This document shows, one piece after another, positions 34,870 to 46,759 of a stretch of DNA of 64,000 bases. The DNA is from Artocarpus heterophyllus (Eukaryota; Streptophyta; Magnoliopsida; Rosales; Moraceae): NCBI GenBank assembly GCA_025403435.1, contig CM046341.1, forward strand, positions 11,555,219 to 11,619,218. The letters are read 5' to 3'. Both the position numbers and the translations under genes were made by a program. How positions within the stretch are numbered: position 1 is the first letter of the stretch; each line of letters begins with the position of its first letter. The notes under the pieces were generated by a model. The model did no database searches, was not told where the DNA came from, and worked only from the letters and a program-made list of their open reading frames with translations.

Positions 34870-36095
34870 CCTACTAAGATTGTCCACAAATTTTTCAATT
34901 TTCTTAAAATATTTGTTTAATGTTACACATGACAATCACAAAGGGATAAGCCAAATCTAATGTATTTAGAATTCATATTTTATTATAGATAACAAGAAAT
35001 AAAAGAAAACCATATTGAAGTTACCTTTAATAGTGAATATTCAAAAAAATAATGTTAATATATTATATAAAAACCATTGTTGTGCTCAATCCCACACATT
35101 AATAAAAATTGAGAAACACAACATAAGGTTCGCATAATGTTTTTTTTTTTAATCTTTTCTTTTTTACTAGTTTAAGGACCCTCGGAAGCATTTTAATGAT
35201 GAATACTCAACAAACCAGAGCAATATTATTAGACGGAAAGAAGAAGGAAAAAAAAAAAAAAAAAGCAGCTCCAGTATTTTACATTAATAAAAGTGAATCA
35301 CATGGCATGAGATTCACATGTAAAGCCCACTTTTTTTTTTTAATTAGTCAAGGACCCTCCTAAGCATTTTTCAAAAAGAGTTTCCAATGTGAACGAGTCG
35401 ACTTCTACTTGGAGAAAAGCAAGCGGTGGAGTGGTTGAGTACGGGTCGATGTCTTTTATGGTTAAAGACTTTAAAGAACCCTTTTGTTGACTTCAGATTC
35501 ATCAATGGAACGTTGAAAATTTTATAGGGTGTTGAGACATCGGTCCAAATGACTTGATTTGAATAACAAAAAGTATAAAATTTTTACATATTATCACGTA
35601 AAGTAAAATTCAGATAAAATACAACCTAAAACTTTAACGTGTTTGAATTAAAAAATTTTCATTTAAATTAATGTGCCAAACAAATGTTATTAACTTCCTT
35701 TTTGTTTATAACTAAGCAACAATTTCCATTTGTGATCTCAATCTGTACGGAAAAAGTAAAGGCTGCTTACACATATTTACATTATTTATTCCTTGATTCA
35801 TCAACATTATAAAGTTGAATATTTCTGTCACCCTAAACATGAAACACATGTAGCAGTTAAACATATTTTTTTTTGTTGGGGACTTAAGTTAGGACCTAAC
35901 ACTTTAATATGGAGTTAGGAGTGAGTCTACTAACAGGACGGTATGTCTGATAAATCAGAAATATATATCTAACCATCCATGTAGTAATTTGCTCACGAGT
36001 CACGACACTATACATTGTATGACACGGTAGAAATTTTAGCTCCAAGATGAAAAACTTTTCTTATACATCAGAGCTTTCTAAGATGAAGTATCCTT

Positions 36096-36499
36096 AGGCT
36101 TTGTTTGGAATGGCTTAAAATAAGTTGTTTTTAGCTTATTTAGCCTAAAAATTGCTTTTAGACCTATTTCGGTAGACAACTATTTTGACTTTTGGTTTTT
36201 TATAAACACTTTTGAAATAAGCCACCTCTTTGGTGCTTATAAGAAGTCTTTTTTATTTACCTTTTTAATCTTATAATTATGAATAACAAATTGCAAATTC
36301 TATCTATATATTCTTACATTACATTATTTTTTATAACAATAAGAATTTTTGATTGTTTAATCAAATTGGTTCAAAAGCACTTCTTAAATAAAAAAGTATT
36401 TTTTCATGCACTATTCAAACATTAATTAAAAAGCTTTAGCTTATGCTTATCTTCTTCTAGTACTTTAAAGCAAAAGTACAAGCTGTGCCAAACAAGTCC
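36096..36499. repeat. MITE-like element of about 400 bp
   Basis: The left end (AGGCTTTGTTTGGAATGG) and the right end (GCCAAACAAGTCCT) are imperfect inverted repeats. The interior is AT-rich with TTAGCTTATTTAGCC-like blocks and no coding capacity. It is distinct from the 22146 family. Confidence 0.55.
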
Positions 36500-36699
36500 T
36501 CATACCCTCTATGATGTAAATGCCAATGTTGTTATTATATTCGCCATTAAAAAGTATAAAAATAGCATAAATAATATCTTTTTGTTATAATTATTAAGTC
36601 TTAAAATTTATAAAAATAAATTTTTAATATTAAAATAATTAAAATATAAAAATATTATAATTATTAAAATAAAAAAGTTAATTTATCAAAGTAACTTTT

Positions 36700-37260
36700 T
36701 CTTTCTTGATGCTCTGCTAAGGTTTTCGTGAGTATTGTGCCGCCTTCCCCTCCCCTCTGTCGGTTGAAGCCTGGCGCCACCTTCAAGATGACCACCGGTC
36801 TTCTAGCTTCTAAGAGGGCGTGGGTGTTTCTCAGGTTGAAAATGGGGTTAGGAGGAAACAGCGAGAATTTTCTCGAGATGCTTAGCTAGAATTGGGAGGG
36901 AGACGAGCTGACGGAATCCCACGCCGGCGTGATCTGAGTGACGACGCCATGGCCAAATGGGTCTGTCGAGATGCGGGAGGGAGGCTTGTGATTAGAGGGC
37001 TCGAGGGAAGAGAGATCCGTGGTTTTTTCATGGCTTTCTCGGAGGGGCGTAGGGCGGATTGGGATCTGGAAGGGGAAACTTCACAGTGGTGGGGGTGGCC
37101 ATCTCTGATGGGGAGTTTTAGTGGAATAAGGGGTGCCGATTACCCTAGATGGAGAGAAGCTTCTTGGCTTTACTGGCTGGAATTTTTGGCTACAAATGGC
37201 AAGTGCACATTGTTGCGAATTCTGCACGTATATGAGTCGTCTAAGTAATAAAGTGGTCCA
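36700..37260 (+). other. Unidentified GC-richer segment with short open frames
   Basis: Composition changes sharply from the AT-rich flank. Frames at 36724-36888 and 36892-37248 are open but separated by a stop. The second contains GRRAD twice and many Gly, Arg and Trp residues. I recognise no domain. It could be a decayed retroposon or gene fragment. Confidence 0.3.
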
Positions 37261-37269
37261 GAGTCTCGA

Positions 37270-38745
37270 TGTCAATCTCACCAAAATTGTTTACATTAAT
37301 TACTGAAACTGATTGGCTCTACGATTATTTGGATATTTAGATAATCGAATAAAGAAAAGAATAAAAAAAACTACTAAAAGTAGCTCAACAAATAAAACAA
37401 AATAACTAAAAATATCAGAGAGCATTGACTTCACCATAATAAATCCGCATTGATTTTGTTATTAGGTGAATCTCATGATTAATTGGTCGAGAACCTCTTA
37501 ATTAATTCAATTACCTCTCTCGAGCACCAAATTAGATAATATACTAAAAAACTCAATTCTAATATCTCTATCTAGAATCAAGTAATTAAACACTCGATAA
37601 GCTCTAATTCTCCTAATAACTACAAAGGGACTATAAATTTCTCGATCTTATAGTCGCCTAAGATGCATTTCCTATGATCCGTATATGGGATTTTCCTCTC
37701 GAGCATCAAATCCACATGCAAAAATTGTCTAATCTATTGGCCAAATAAATTAGAAGCATTAAGTATAAGAAAAACAAAAACCAACCATGAAAATGCACTA
37801 ATTATAATAAATCCACACTTCATAACAAGGCATATCAAAGCTCCAGAAAAAAAATTATTCTATAGCTAAATCAACCAAATCAACATCAAGGGTTTACCAT
37901 TTACAAGTCACAAAAATTACAAAGAAGAAAATGAGAATGAAAAACCCATTTTGGATTGTTATAAGCTCCAAGCTTTTCTGCCTTTTCTTATCCCATGATT
38001 TTTGGTCTCCAAATGCTTCACCTTTGATGATTTATTAAAAGAAAAAAAATAATTCAAAAACTAGGAATTAAGACCCTAATCTAGAACAAAACAAAGAAAT
38101 ATTTTTTTTCTTTTCTTTTTCTTCATGTTCTTCCTTGGATTGAGCTCCAAATCCCCTTGAAAATGCATGCCCCTTTCTCCAAAAATGGAGGCTCTCCTTT
38201 ATAGTGTTTTAAGGTGCTAAGGCTCATTTCAACATCAATTTTGGCCGTCGGATCTAAGGTTGGACCAAAATCGACCGTCGAAATGAAAATCAGCATGAGG
38301 AGGGGCGGTAGGGCGCACTAGGCGTGCCCCAGGAGCGTGCAACACTGCATAGGCTTGGTCACAAGTACGTGGGCCACGCCAGGGGCTTCACTAGCGCACA
38401 TCCCATTTTGCCAGAGCATGCAATATGTAGTACGCGACCGCGCCTCGATTTGGCTAGAAGCCCTTGTGTTGTAAGCGTATGTGCCCAGGCTTCTACGCTC
38501 CCTTTGGGCCTCTTGATGCACTCCTTTGGGTGCCCATGGCTTCACGGGTGAGCAAGCAGGGCTCATTGCACGTAAAAATTGAGTTTTAACTCCAATTCTG
38601 ATGCCTTTTTTTTCGTTAAACTCCAATTTATTAGCTCCCTACAAAATAACACCAAAAAAATAAAAATACACAAAAGCTTAAGGATTTTCACTATATTTAA
38701 GCTTAAGAAATAATTGATGTGTGAGTAAAATAGACTCATCATGTG
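37270..38745. repeat. Probable non-coding retroelement or LTR-like fragment
   Basis: This stretch has no real gene. It contains CTCTCGAGCACCAAAT- and CTCTCGAGCATCAAAT-type blocks, a GC-rich island at about 38280-38570 and a GACTCATCATG end near 38735. It resembles long non-coding repeats common in dicot genomes. I could not fix its ends or find target duplications. Confidence 0.35.
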
Positions 38746-39400
38746 TCCCTCGTTGGCAGCAAGCAAGGAAGCGAGTTCTTTGACATTTCTTGGATTTTAC
38801 TTCGTGGTTGTATGTTTCATGTGTGCCAAATAAGACTGGTGACTTTTTTGCCAATCAATAATAGTAGTTTGATTTTGGTGTTTTGTTGGTTTGTTATTGT
38901 AATAATAGAAGTGGTCTCCCTACATTTTGAGAGCTTGTATTTTTCATCTGAGTTGTTTCATAATAGAGGTTTTGGTCCTCTAAATTTTCTTCTAGGAGGT
39001 TTTGATGATGGCCTCAGTGTTAGAATGTGTTGCCTCTCGATAGATTAAGAAGATTCAGAAACTATTGGAGGGATTTTTGGTGGCCTTAGTTCCACGGTTT
39101 TGTAGGCTTTGATCGTTTTGGAGTTTCCATGGAATGTGAGGATTTAGTCAAAAAGAGCTTCACCCATGCTTGTTCTTAATGTGCCGAGGTACTTGCTCGA
39201 TATTAGGCCTTTGGCGTATATTAGTCCCCTTCAGTGCCATTACAATTTACTGACGGATTCGGTCTACATTGGAAGGATTGTCTCATGTACTATTGGGTCT
39301 TTCATCATTGTTCTGGTTTATACTGTTTTTGGAGTTGATTGCAATGAAATTCCTCCTTCAAAAAAAGGGTCAATTTATTAAATAATAGAAATCAAATACC
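38746..39400 (+). other. Unidentified segment, possibly a retroposon 3' end
   Basis: A T-rich sequence with short open frames and no recognised domain, ending GCAATGAAATTCCTCCTTC followed by seven or eight A residues (about 39360-39368). A poly(A)-ended, T-rich tract of this kind resembles 3' ends of LINE-type retroposons, but no reverse transcriptase is visible. Confidence 0.25.
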
Positions 39401-39954
39401 AAATTTGCTAACAAAGTTGGCATATAACAAATTTGGCATCAAAGATGCCTTGCATTAGAGAATGGTTTTTACTCTTAGACCATTTCTAATACAAATGCCA
39501 ATTTATATTTGCTACTAGTGAAACAGTGTAAAAGTATATTAGAGAATGGTTTGCACAGTTGCAATGTTATCTTTACAATTTATTGGCATTTAGATATATG
39601 AATTATTATAATTTGTACTTATGCTACATTAAACTATATTTTATTCCCTCCATAAATCTTTCCAATCTTTAAAAAACAACAAAAAGTGATTGAATTGTTG
39701 ATTTCAAATTGTATCTCTCAATATTCCTCTGGATTATTTTCATAAATTCTCTCAAATTTATACCTTAATTCAAAATGATCTACAATTCTTCAAAATTGTT
39801 CAAAATACCTCTTGATATTTTAAAACTATTCAAAATTACCCTCGATTGTTTCAATTTGTTTGATGATGTCACATATTATACTATATTTTAACATAGCAAG
39901 TATTTTAATAATACAATTTTTGACGTGTTTATCTACTAAACTTTAATTTTTTAC

Positions 39955-40385
39955 TTTTTGGCGACTTGGTCTTTTAACTTTTTTTTGACAATAGAGTTCA
40001 TAAACTTAGCTAAGTATATAATTAAGTCTTTAATGACAGACATCCATCAAATTTGGGAAAGAAAACTATCACACAAGACACATGTTTAGAAAGGCAAGGG
40101 AGGAATTTTGAGCGTACAATGATTAAAATATACATATAAGTTAACAAAATTGTCAAAAAGTCATTAGTGATAATATACTTTTTGTGCTTTTCTTCTTTTG
40201 TTAGGTGTGAAATTAGACAAATTCACTCTTTTTAGAAGCAAATGAAGTGTATAGGTCATCTAAACGTGCATCTCATATTCCTTCTCAAATTCGATGGACA
40301 TTTGTAATTAAAGACTTAATTATCACATTTAGTTATGTTTAAGGACTCAATTGTCTTAAAATAAGGTTTAAAAACGACATTACAA
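39955..40385. repeat. Foldback element with arms of about 80 bp
   Basis: The left arm (39980-40055; GACAATAGAGTTCATAAACTT, TAATTAAGTCTTTAATGACA) is the reverse complement, with mismatches, of the right arm (40288-40375; TAATTAAAGACTTAATTATC, AGGACTCAATTGTC). No coding sequence lies between the arms. Confidence 0.7.
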
Positions 40386-40795
40386 AAAAGAAAAAAAATA
40401 GATGGATTTTTACATCCCTGAATTCAACTTAGTATAATGTCTAAAATACCCAAAATCTTTAGCTTTTGGGTGATATAGTGGTCTATATCTTCTCCAACTA
40501 TTTTTCAACTCGTGGGTCTTACAGCTCCTCTATTTTCTCTTAGTGGTGGCCAGCCCTCCCTCGGTCTATTCGTCGGTGATACTTGGAATTTGAACGTTTA
40601 TTTTAATTTCTGTGTCAGTAAAATAAACTTGGTGACCTTTTCACAAATTAAGCTTAGTGTGCTTTTATTATTGTTTTGTTAATTTTTTGCTATAATACTG
40701 AAGATGGTTTCTCCACCTTTTGACATTGTTTATTTCTCTAGCTCATGCATTATAGGTGTTGTGATTGACCTTAGCGCTCTGAATGATCATAGTAG

Positions 40796-40855
40796 GCTAC
40801 CGTCTATAGTACTGTATTTAAAAGGGCTACCGTCTATAGTACTGTATTTAAAAGA
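40796..40855. repeat. 30-bp tandem duplication
   Basis: Two back-to-back copies of the unit that starts GCTACCGTCTATAGTACTG, identical except for one base near the end. Confidence 0.95.
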
Positions 40856-41829
40856 GCCTTTTATGTGCTCGTTTAGTTATGTACTTCTACAATTCCACTT
40901 GTCAAAACTTTGAACGTTTTCAATCAAACCTACGGGTGGCTTTGATCTATTGTCAAGATTGAGTAGCTAAATACATTGTGGTCTTTCACATCTAAATTAG
41001 CGTTTGTATTACTCTAATTTTGAATGCAATTACTATTTTACTTAAAAAAAGAAAAGAAAAGGGAAATTGCAACAAATAGCAAAATTTTAAGCATATTTAA
41101 GTGTATAGCGTTTTTAAAATCATATGCTTTTTTTAAATACTTGAATTTTTAATTTTACCTCATTCCTTTTCTTTTTTTCTTCTCCTCTTTCTTTTTGTTT
41201 TTGTTTTCGTTATCTCGCTATTGCTTCAAGTTTTTTTCTATGTCATTCTATACAAAACAAATTTTGTTTTAATATAAATAGGATATTTACTAAACACTGT
41301 TACATTTTGGTTTATTTATTTTCAAGGAAATTTTCATAAATGTCATCTTATAAGATTTATTTTTATAAATGTTATACATATTTATTTGTGACATAACTTT
41401 ATACAATATGAATGATAGTGCGGCATAAACCTTTTTAAGTTTGACATAAAAAAATACAACTTTTAAAACTGTGGCATAACATGTTATTTTCTCTTTTTTT
41501 AATTCCTAATTAATGATGACCTAATTCCTTCGTTCTCCTAAAAAAAGGGAGAATTTTCATAAATGCATCTCTTTAAAATTTCCTTTTTATAAATGCAACA
41601 AATGTTTATTTGTTGCACATTACATGTAATAAAGATGATAATGTGTCATGACTTTTTCTAAGTGTGGCATGCATTAGACATATATGTCTTAAGGAGTAAA
41701 ATGTAATATGTTTTTAGAGACATTTTATCAATAAAGAAATTATTTGTTATTCATATACTGATTATTATCTTTTTTGCGTTCATATTTGTCAAATATATGA
41801 TAAGCAAACAAAGTTTGAGACTGTCATCC

Positions 41830-43604
41830 TAAACCTTTAGAATTAGGCATATGATAGACAGATTATATGGAAGACATGATTCTAAAGATGACGGACTAAA
41901 TCATAAGATCCACAATCGAAGGAATAAAGTTGGACACTTTATTCATGCAAAGATTGTTATGTTGTCTATATCCTCAATGGGAGATAGTTTGTCTTGGCCA
42001 TCGAAGGTGAACTGTGCAAATGGAAACATTGGTGCATTGTCATAGGCGACGATGTATTGGATCGAGACATAAAGTGTAATTAATTTGGATTAATAATTTT
42101 ATTTGGGCAAATCAATCCACTTTAGACAATCATATGTGTTGTATCTTAATCCTAAAATAAATAATGGGCATGTTATCTTGACTTATGTCTTCTAATGTAC
42201 CAAAAGATGACATCTATATTTCATAATAGTACACATACTGGTAGGTTGGAGACATAACTCTTGATTGCGTAGACCTGTTATTCATAGATACAGAATCCAT
42301 AGCTCTTCTTTAGGAGTCGATGATATCTTGTTATTTGCATTATGTTGCAATTGGAAAACTGAAGCGCTTAACCATTTAGATACATAGGTGTAACGAATAG
42401 TATACTGTCTTGGGATAGTAAGTTTTCCAATGGTGAGATAATGAAACGTAAGATAAAAATAATCGAAAAGGTAAGACAGAATTTCTCTTTAAGCCTATTA
42501 TGGATATCCTATTGGGATACGACGCATCATGATATGTGATCGATACTTAGCTAATTTGGGCTTCGTAATTTTATATAGTTTGAGAGTACAGCTTTAAGCT
42601 TTTAGTGGAATAGCGTTAGAGTTGATAATTATAAAATGTGTATTTGGGATATTATATTTTATAATTATTGGAGCTTTAACTATATAGGTCCAGCAAGTCT
42701 CTTTTACTAACTCATAATAAATCCTGTATCGATATGGTGTGTTTTTCCAATAAATTAGTGACTTATGTTAAATTATTAGATTAGTTGAAATTCAATAGGA
42801 TCAGATAATTCATGTCTATTTATCGGTTGAGTTAATTTTGTAAATTAATTCAAGATAAACTTGTTCAATTATCCGAAATATTTATATTTTTGGAGACTAT
42901 CTAGATATGGTTGTTTTAATTAGATAACTTTTCTATTGGGTTATTTAAATTAAAACTGAGGCTTTATCCAAAGAATCTCAGGTGTGAAATAAAAGATTCG
43001 CAGGATCATTTATTGTAAGTTCGGCAAGCCCATTAGTTAGCTTGGCCTGCTGATAGAGCAAGTTCAGTAGGCCAATCCGTTAGTTTAGCTTGCCGATTTA
43101 ATGATAATTTGATCACGCGTTTTAGACACGATTTTATCATATATAGATCCAGATTTAAATTTTTGAGGTCTTATTTGATAATAACCAACCTTGGGGATGA
43201 CCTCTATAAATAGGGAGTGATTTTTTTGAGTTATAGAAATCAGTTAAAAAGTTAAGAGTGAGTACTCCTATGTTAGATACTCTGAAACTCCCTAAGAGCT
43301 TTTGTTCAAAAATCACAAACCTTTGCTCTGGGGCTTCTCAATTGATTGGAAGAAGAGTCACTAGAGGAAGAGCTATACAAGGTTTGCCCACACACATACC
43401 GATCGTGGATAGAGAATAGCCAAGAAGACCAATTGGTTAAGGCTCTTTTGGAACGTTATTCTCTTCACAGATTGCAGGAGCTCTTCAACATTCAAAAGTT
43501 AGTAAGATCTAGTTAATTTATGCATATAGCATGTCAAACTTGTGTTTTAAAAAATTCTCTGTTTAAAAATTTTAAAATTTTCACTGTGTACTATTTTTTC
43601 AACA
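41830..43604 (+). repeat. Probable copia (SIRE-like) 5' LTR, start uncertain
   Basis: The right end, ...TTTTTTCAACA at 43604, lies two bases before a tRNA-Met primer site (43607-43620). Within it are a TATA box at 43205-43212, a downstream block resembling the R region of SIRE-type copia LTRs (CTTCTCAATTGATTGGAAG, 43337 on), and a degraded GGCAAGCC/TTCAGTAGGCC motif cluster (43018-43105). The left boundary is a guess. No copia genes follow; the NLR relic begins about 365 bp on. Confidence 0.55.
43205..43212 (+). promoter_or_regulatory. TATA box inside the putative LTR
   Basis: TATAAATA lies about 760 bp upstream of the first NLR codon, where an LTR promoter would be expected. Confidence 0.45.
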
Positions 43605-43606
43605 AT

Positions 43607-43620
43607 TGGCATCAGAGCCA
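43607..43620 (+). promoter_or_regulatory. Copia primer-binding site (tRNA-Met type)
   Basis: TGGCATCAGAGCCA closely matches TGGTATCAGAGCC, the complement of the initiator tRNA-Met 3' end, and follows an LTR-like CAACA end. Confidence 0.75.
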
Positions 43621-43969
43621 TGATTTTTATGAAAATTTACGATTTTATGATCATGCTATAGGTATAAATTATGTGATCTTGATCTCTCCTATGCTTGAAT
43701 TTAATTTTTAAGAGAGTTAGCACTCTAGGGTTTCTATATATTTATATATGTTGTTATAAATTATATTGTGAATGTTTATTAATTAATTATGGTTAATTAA
43801 ATTATTATTTAATTATTAGTCAATTAATTAATTTGTGCGTGAATATGTATCTAGATTTTTTATGTAATTAGAAGGCTGTTTATCATCACCGTTTAAGAAT
43901 TATTATTCAATTTTAAATTTGTAAGAATTTTGTAATTAAATGATTGCAGAAACCAAGCTGAGGAGAAAA

Positions 43970-46759
43970 ATGGCAGAGACGTTCTTGAGCCCTGTCATTG
44001 AGAAATTGGTTGATCTGCTGGCCGAGGAAGTAAGCTCATTAAAAGGAGTTCACAAAGAGGTGAAGAGTCTGAAACGTGAACTGGAGATCATCCAGCCTTT
44101 CCTTGGAGATCCGGAAGCGAAGTTAGTAAAAGGAGAACTGAACGATGCTGCGAAAGTATGGCTGAAACAGTTAAGGGAAGAAGCAGATTGCATAGAAGCT
44201 GTGGTTGACAAATACATTTATCATGTCGAACAACATCGCCATAATCGGATTCCTTCGTAAAGCATGTCATTGTATTAAAGCCTTGAAACCACGCAATGAC
44301 ATAGCTATTGAGATTAAAGATATGAAAAAGTCGTTGAGTGAACTCGACAGTAGAGGTTCAAGTCATAGCTCAAGACCTTTTTTGAGGAAGAGCAAGAAGT
44401 TTGACCACAAATTCTGATGCGAGATTTGACGTTCGAATGCATTCTCTTTTCATTCAGAAAGAGGAACTTGTAGGTATTGAGTCGACGACAAAGGATCTTG
44501 TAAGAAAGTTGGTTGAAGGACCACCTTCACGCTCAGCGATTTCACTGGTTGGCGAAGGTGGAATTGGTAAAACCACTCTCACTAAAAATTTCTATGATGA
44601 TGAAAACGTCTAAGGACATTTTGATCGCCGGCCTTGGATCGCCATGTCGCAGATGTATGATAAGGAGAAGATGCTCAAGACTATAAAGAGAGACATTTGC
44701 GGAACAAAAGAACAGGCCTGAAGAACTGATTGATCATGTGAAGCAATATTTGCAGACAAGGAGGTACGTAATAGTTTGTGATGACATATGGCAAAAAGAT
44801 TTGTGGGATGCCATAAAGCATGCTTTGCCTACTGATAATAAGGGTAGTAGGATAATTATCACAACTCGGAATAATAGAGTTGCTGATTCTTTTAAAGAGA
44901 TCTCGTATGATCTTGTCCAAGAGCTAAAATCTTGGTCTCTAGAACAAGCTTGGGAACTATTTTGCAAGAAAGCATTTTGTTATGAAGATGAGAGGTGTTG
45001 TCCCCAAGATTTGGAACAATTATCTCTTGAAATTGTAAATAAAAGTCAAGGCTTGCCAATTGTTATTGCTGCTGTAGCTGGTTTATTGTCCAAAAAGGGA
45101 GAAGACTACATTAGAATGGAAAAGAGTACTTGATAATCTCAATTATGTGTTTCAAGAAAATGATAATCTTGCAACTGTCTCAAAAGTTCTCTTGCTTAGT
45201 TACCATGATCTATCACACCATCTAACGCCTTGCTTCTTGTAGTTCGGCATTTTTCCTGAAGAATTTGATTTTTGAAAAAAGATTGTATAGGCTTTGGATT
45301 GCCGAGGATTTTATCAAGTCAAGGGGACACATGGAGTTAGAACGGTTGCTGAAGAATACTTAAATCAGCTGATTGACAGAAACTTGGTTTCTGTTGAAGT
45401 AGCGGATGGAGGAAAGAGAAGTTGTTGGTTCCATGATTTGATGCATGATATCATTTTACAAATAGACAATAAGTTGTGTTTTTTCCAAACTTTGAATAAT
45501 AGTGAGTCGAGGTTTCAAGAAAATAGTCGTCGCATTTCCACATACGGTACGTCAAACAAAAAAAAATCTTTAGAAAATGTTGGTCATTCTAGAGTTGGTG
45601 CTTTTTCTTCTCAACATGGACAAACTGACCACATCAATCATAGTTTGCTTGTTTGAAAGTTTTGAACTTCTGAAGGTTTTGGATTTTGAAAATGCTCCTC
45701 TTGATTGGCTCCAAAAAGTGGTAGGCAATTTATACCTCTTGAAGTACCTAAGTTTGAGAGATACAAAGGTGAAAAGCTTTCAAAGTCCATCGGCAGGCTT
45801 CACAGTCTACAAACGTTGAATGTTGAAAGAACTTTAGTGCAGGAGCTACATGTCGAGATTAAAAAGCTTCACAATTTGCGACACCTTATAGCTTATAAAA
45901 GGGAACTGGTAAGAAAAGTGGCCATAATTTGGGTTCGGAGACTGGTGTAAAGATACATGAAGGGATTGGAAGGTTGGAGGAGCTACAAACTCTAACGCAG
46001 GTGGCAGCATATCATGACAGAATCGGTTTCATCAGGGAGCTAGCTATGTTGAGAAAACTCAGAGTTTTGAGGATTTCAGGGTTGACTAAAGAAGTTATGA
46101 AAGCACTTGGAGCCTCCATTGAAAAAATGAATCATCTCTAAAGATTAAGCTTAAAATCAATGGGACAAGATGAACCTTTTGATTTAAAATGGCGCATTCC
46201 GTCTTATGCTGCTTCTCTATCTCATCTCAGTTTGCAGTGTCAATTACAAAAGTTCCCGAAATGGATTTCAAAGCTTCAAAATCTAAGGGGACTGTTATAT
46301 ATCTCAAGGCTAATCGACGAACCATTAGAATACCTCAAAGATTTGCCTAATTTAGCATACCTTCACATGTACCAGGCATATATTGGAGAAGAATTATATT
46401 TCTATGAAAGTAGTTTTTGAAAACTCAAGCAACTTGGATTGAGAACATTGGAAGGGCTAAAGGTGGTGAAGATAGACGAAGGAGCATTGCCCCTTCCCCA
46501 TTGATGGAGACTCTTCCCAACGTTCAACGCCTGAAAAACCTCAGACATTGATATTACTGACATGCCAAGGGAATTTGTTGCTGGTTTGCAACCAGATGGA
46601 GGCCCTCATTATTGGAAAATTCAGCGTGTTTCTCCTGTCAAATTATGGTACAAAAATGAAGGGATCATTTATGACATCTACAAGCTTGGTAGCTCAGCCA
46701 TGTTACAGCTTCTGCAAAATCAGCAGGGCGGGCAACGCACATTCATCGAAATTAAATGA
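43970..46759 (+). pseudogene. CC-NB-LRR disease-resistance gene, RPM1-like, broken
   Basis: The domains are in normal order. An Rx-type coiled-coil N-terminus starts at 43970 (MAETFLSPVIEKLVDLLAEE). Next come the P-loop GEGGIGKTTL (about 44550), kinase-2 YVIVCDDIWQ (about 44765), RNBS-B GSRIIITTRN, QGLPIVIAAVAGLLS (about 45050), and an MHD-like FHDLMHDI (about 45430). Leucine-rich repeats run to a C-terminal LPREFV-like block ending 46759. The reading jumps frame near 44245, 44400, 44710, 45130, 45650, 45800 and 45950. Stops fall at 44611 and within the segment FL*FGIFPEEFDF*. Intact relatives detect pathogen effectors and trigger immunity; this copy cannot make a full protein. Fragments could still be transcribed from the LTR-like sequence upstream. 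Confidence 0.92.

Larger units (their letters stand above)
29552..36090. other. Repeat-rich intergenic region
   Basis: No gene is recognised. It holds an (AT)n run at 30727-30758, a foldback element at about 30855-31600, four MITE-like copies between 32278 and 33365, and a (TA)n run at 34841-34870. Remaining open frames are short and without family resemblance. Confidence 0.7.
39401..41800. other. Gene-free AT-rich interval with repeats
   Basis: It contains a foldback element (39955-40385), a 30-bp tandem duplication (40796-40855) and two related blocks at about 41325-41480 and 41550-41720. Both blocks begin with ATTTTCATAAATG and read on into TTTTTATAAATG. I recognise no gene. Confidence 0.65.

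Noticed and set aside
36892..37248. 118-codon frame as a gene
   Set aside because: Begins after a stop in a composition-shifted patch, with no domain, promoter or splice support. Kept only as an unidentified segment.
38318..38626. Open frames on both strands in a GC-rich island
   Set aside because: No recognisable domain, both strands are open because of composition, and the surroundings look like a non-coding repeat.
39987..40375. Possible small gene between foldback arms
   Set aside because: The interval is AT-rich with no open frame of note.
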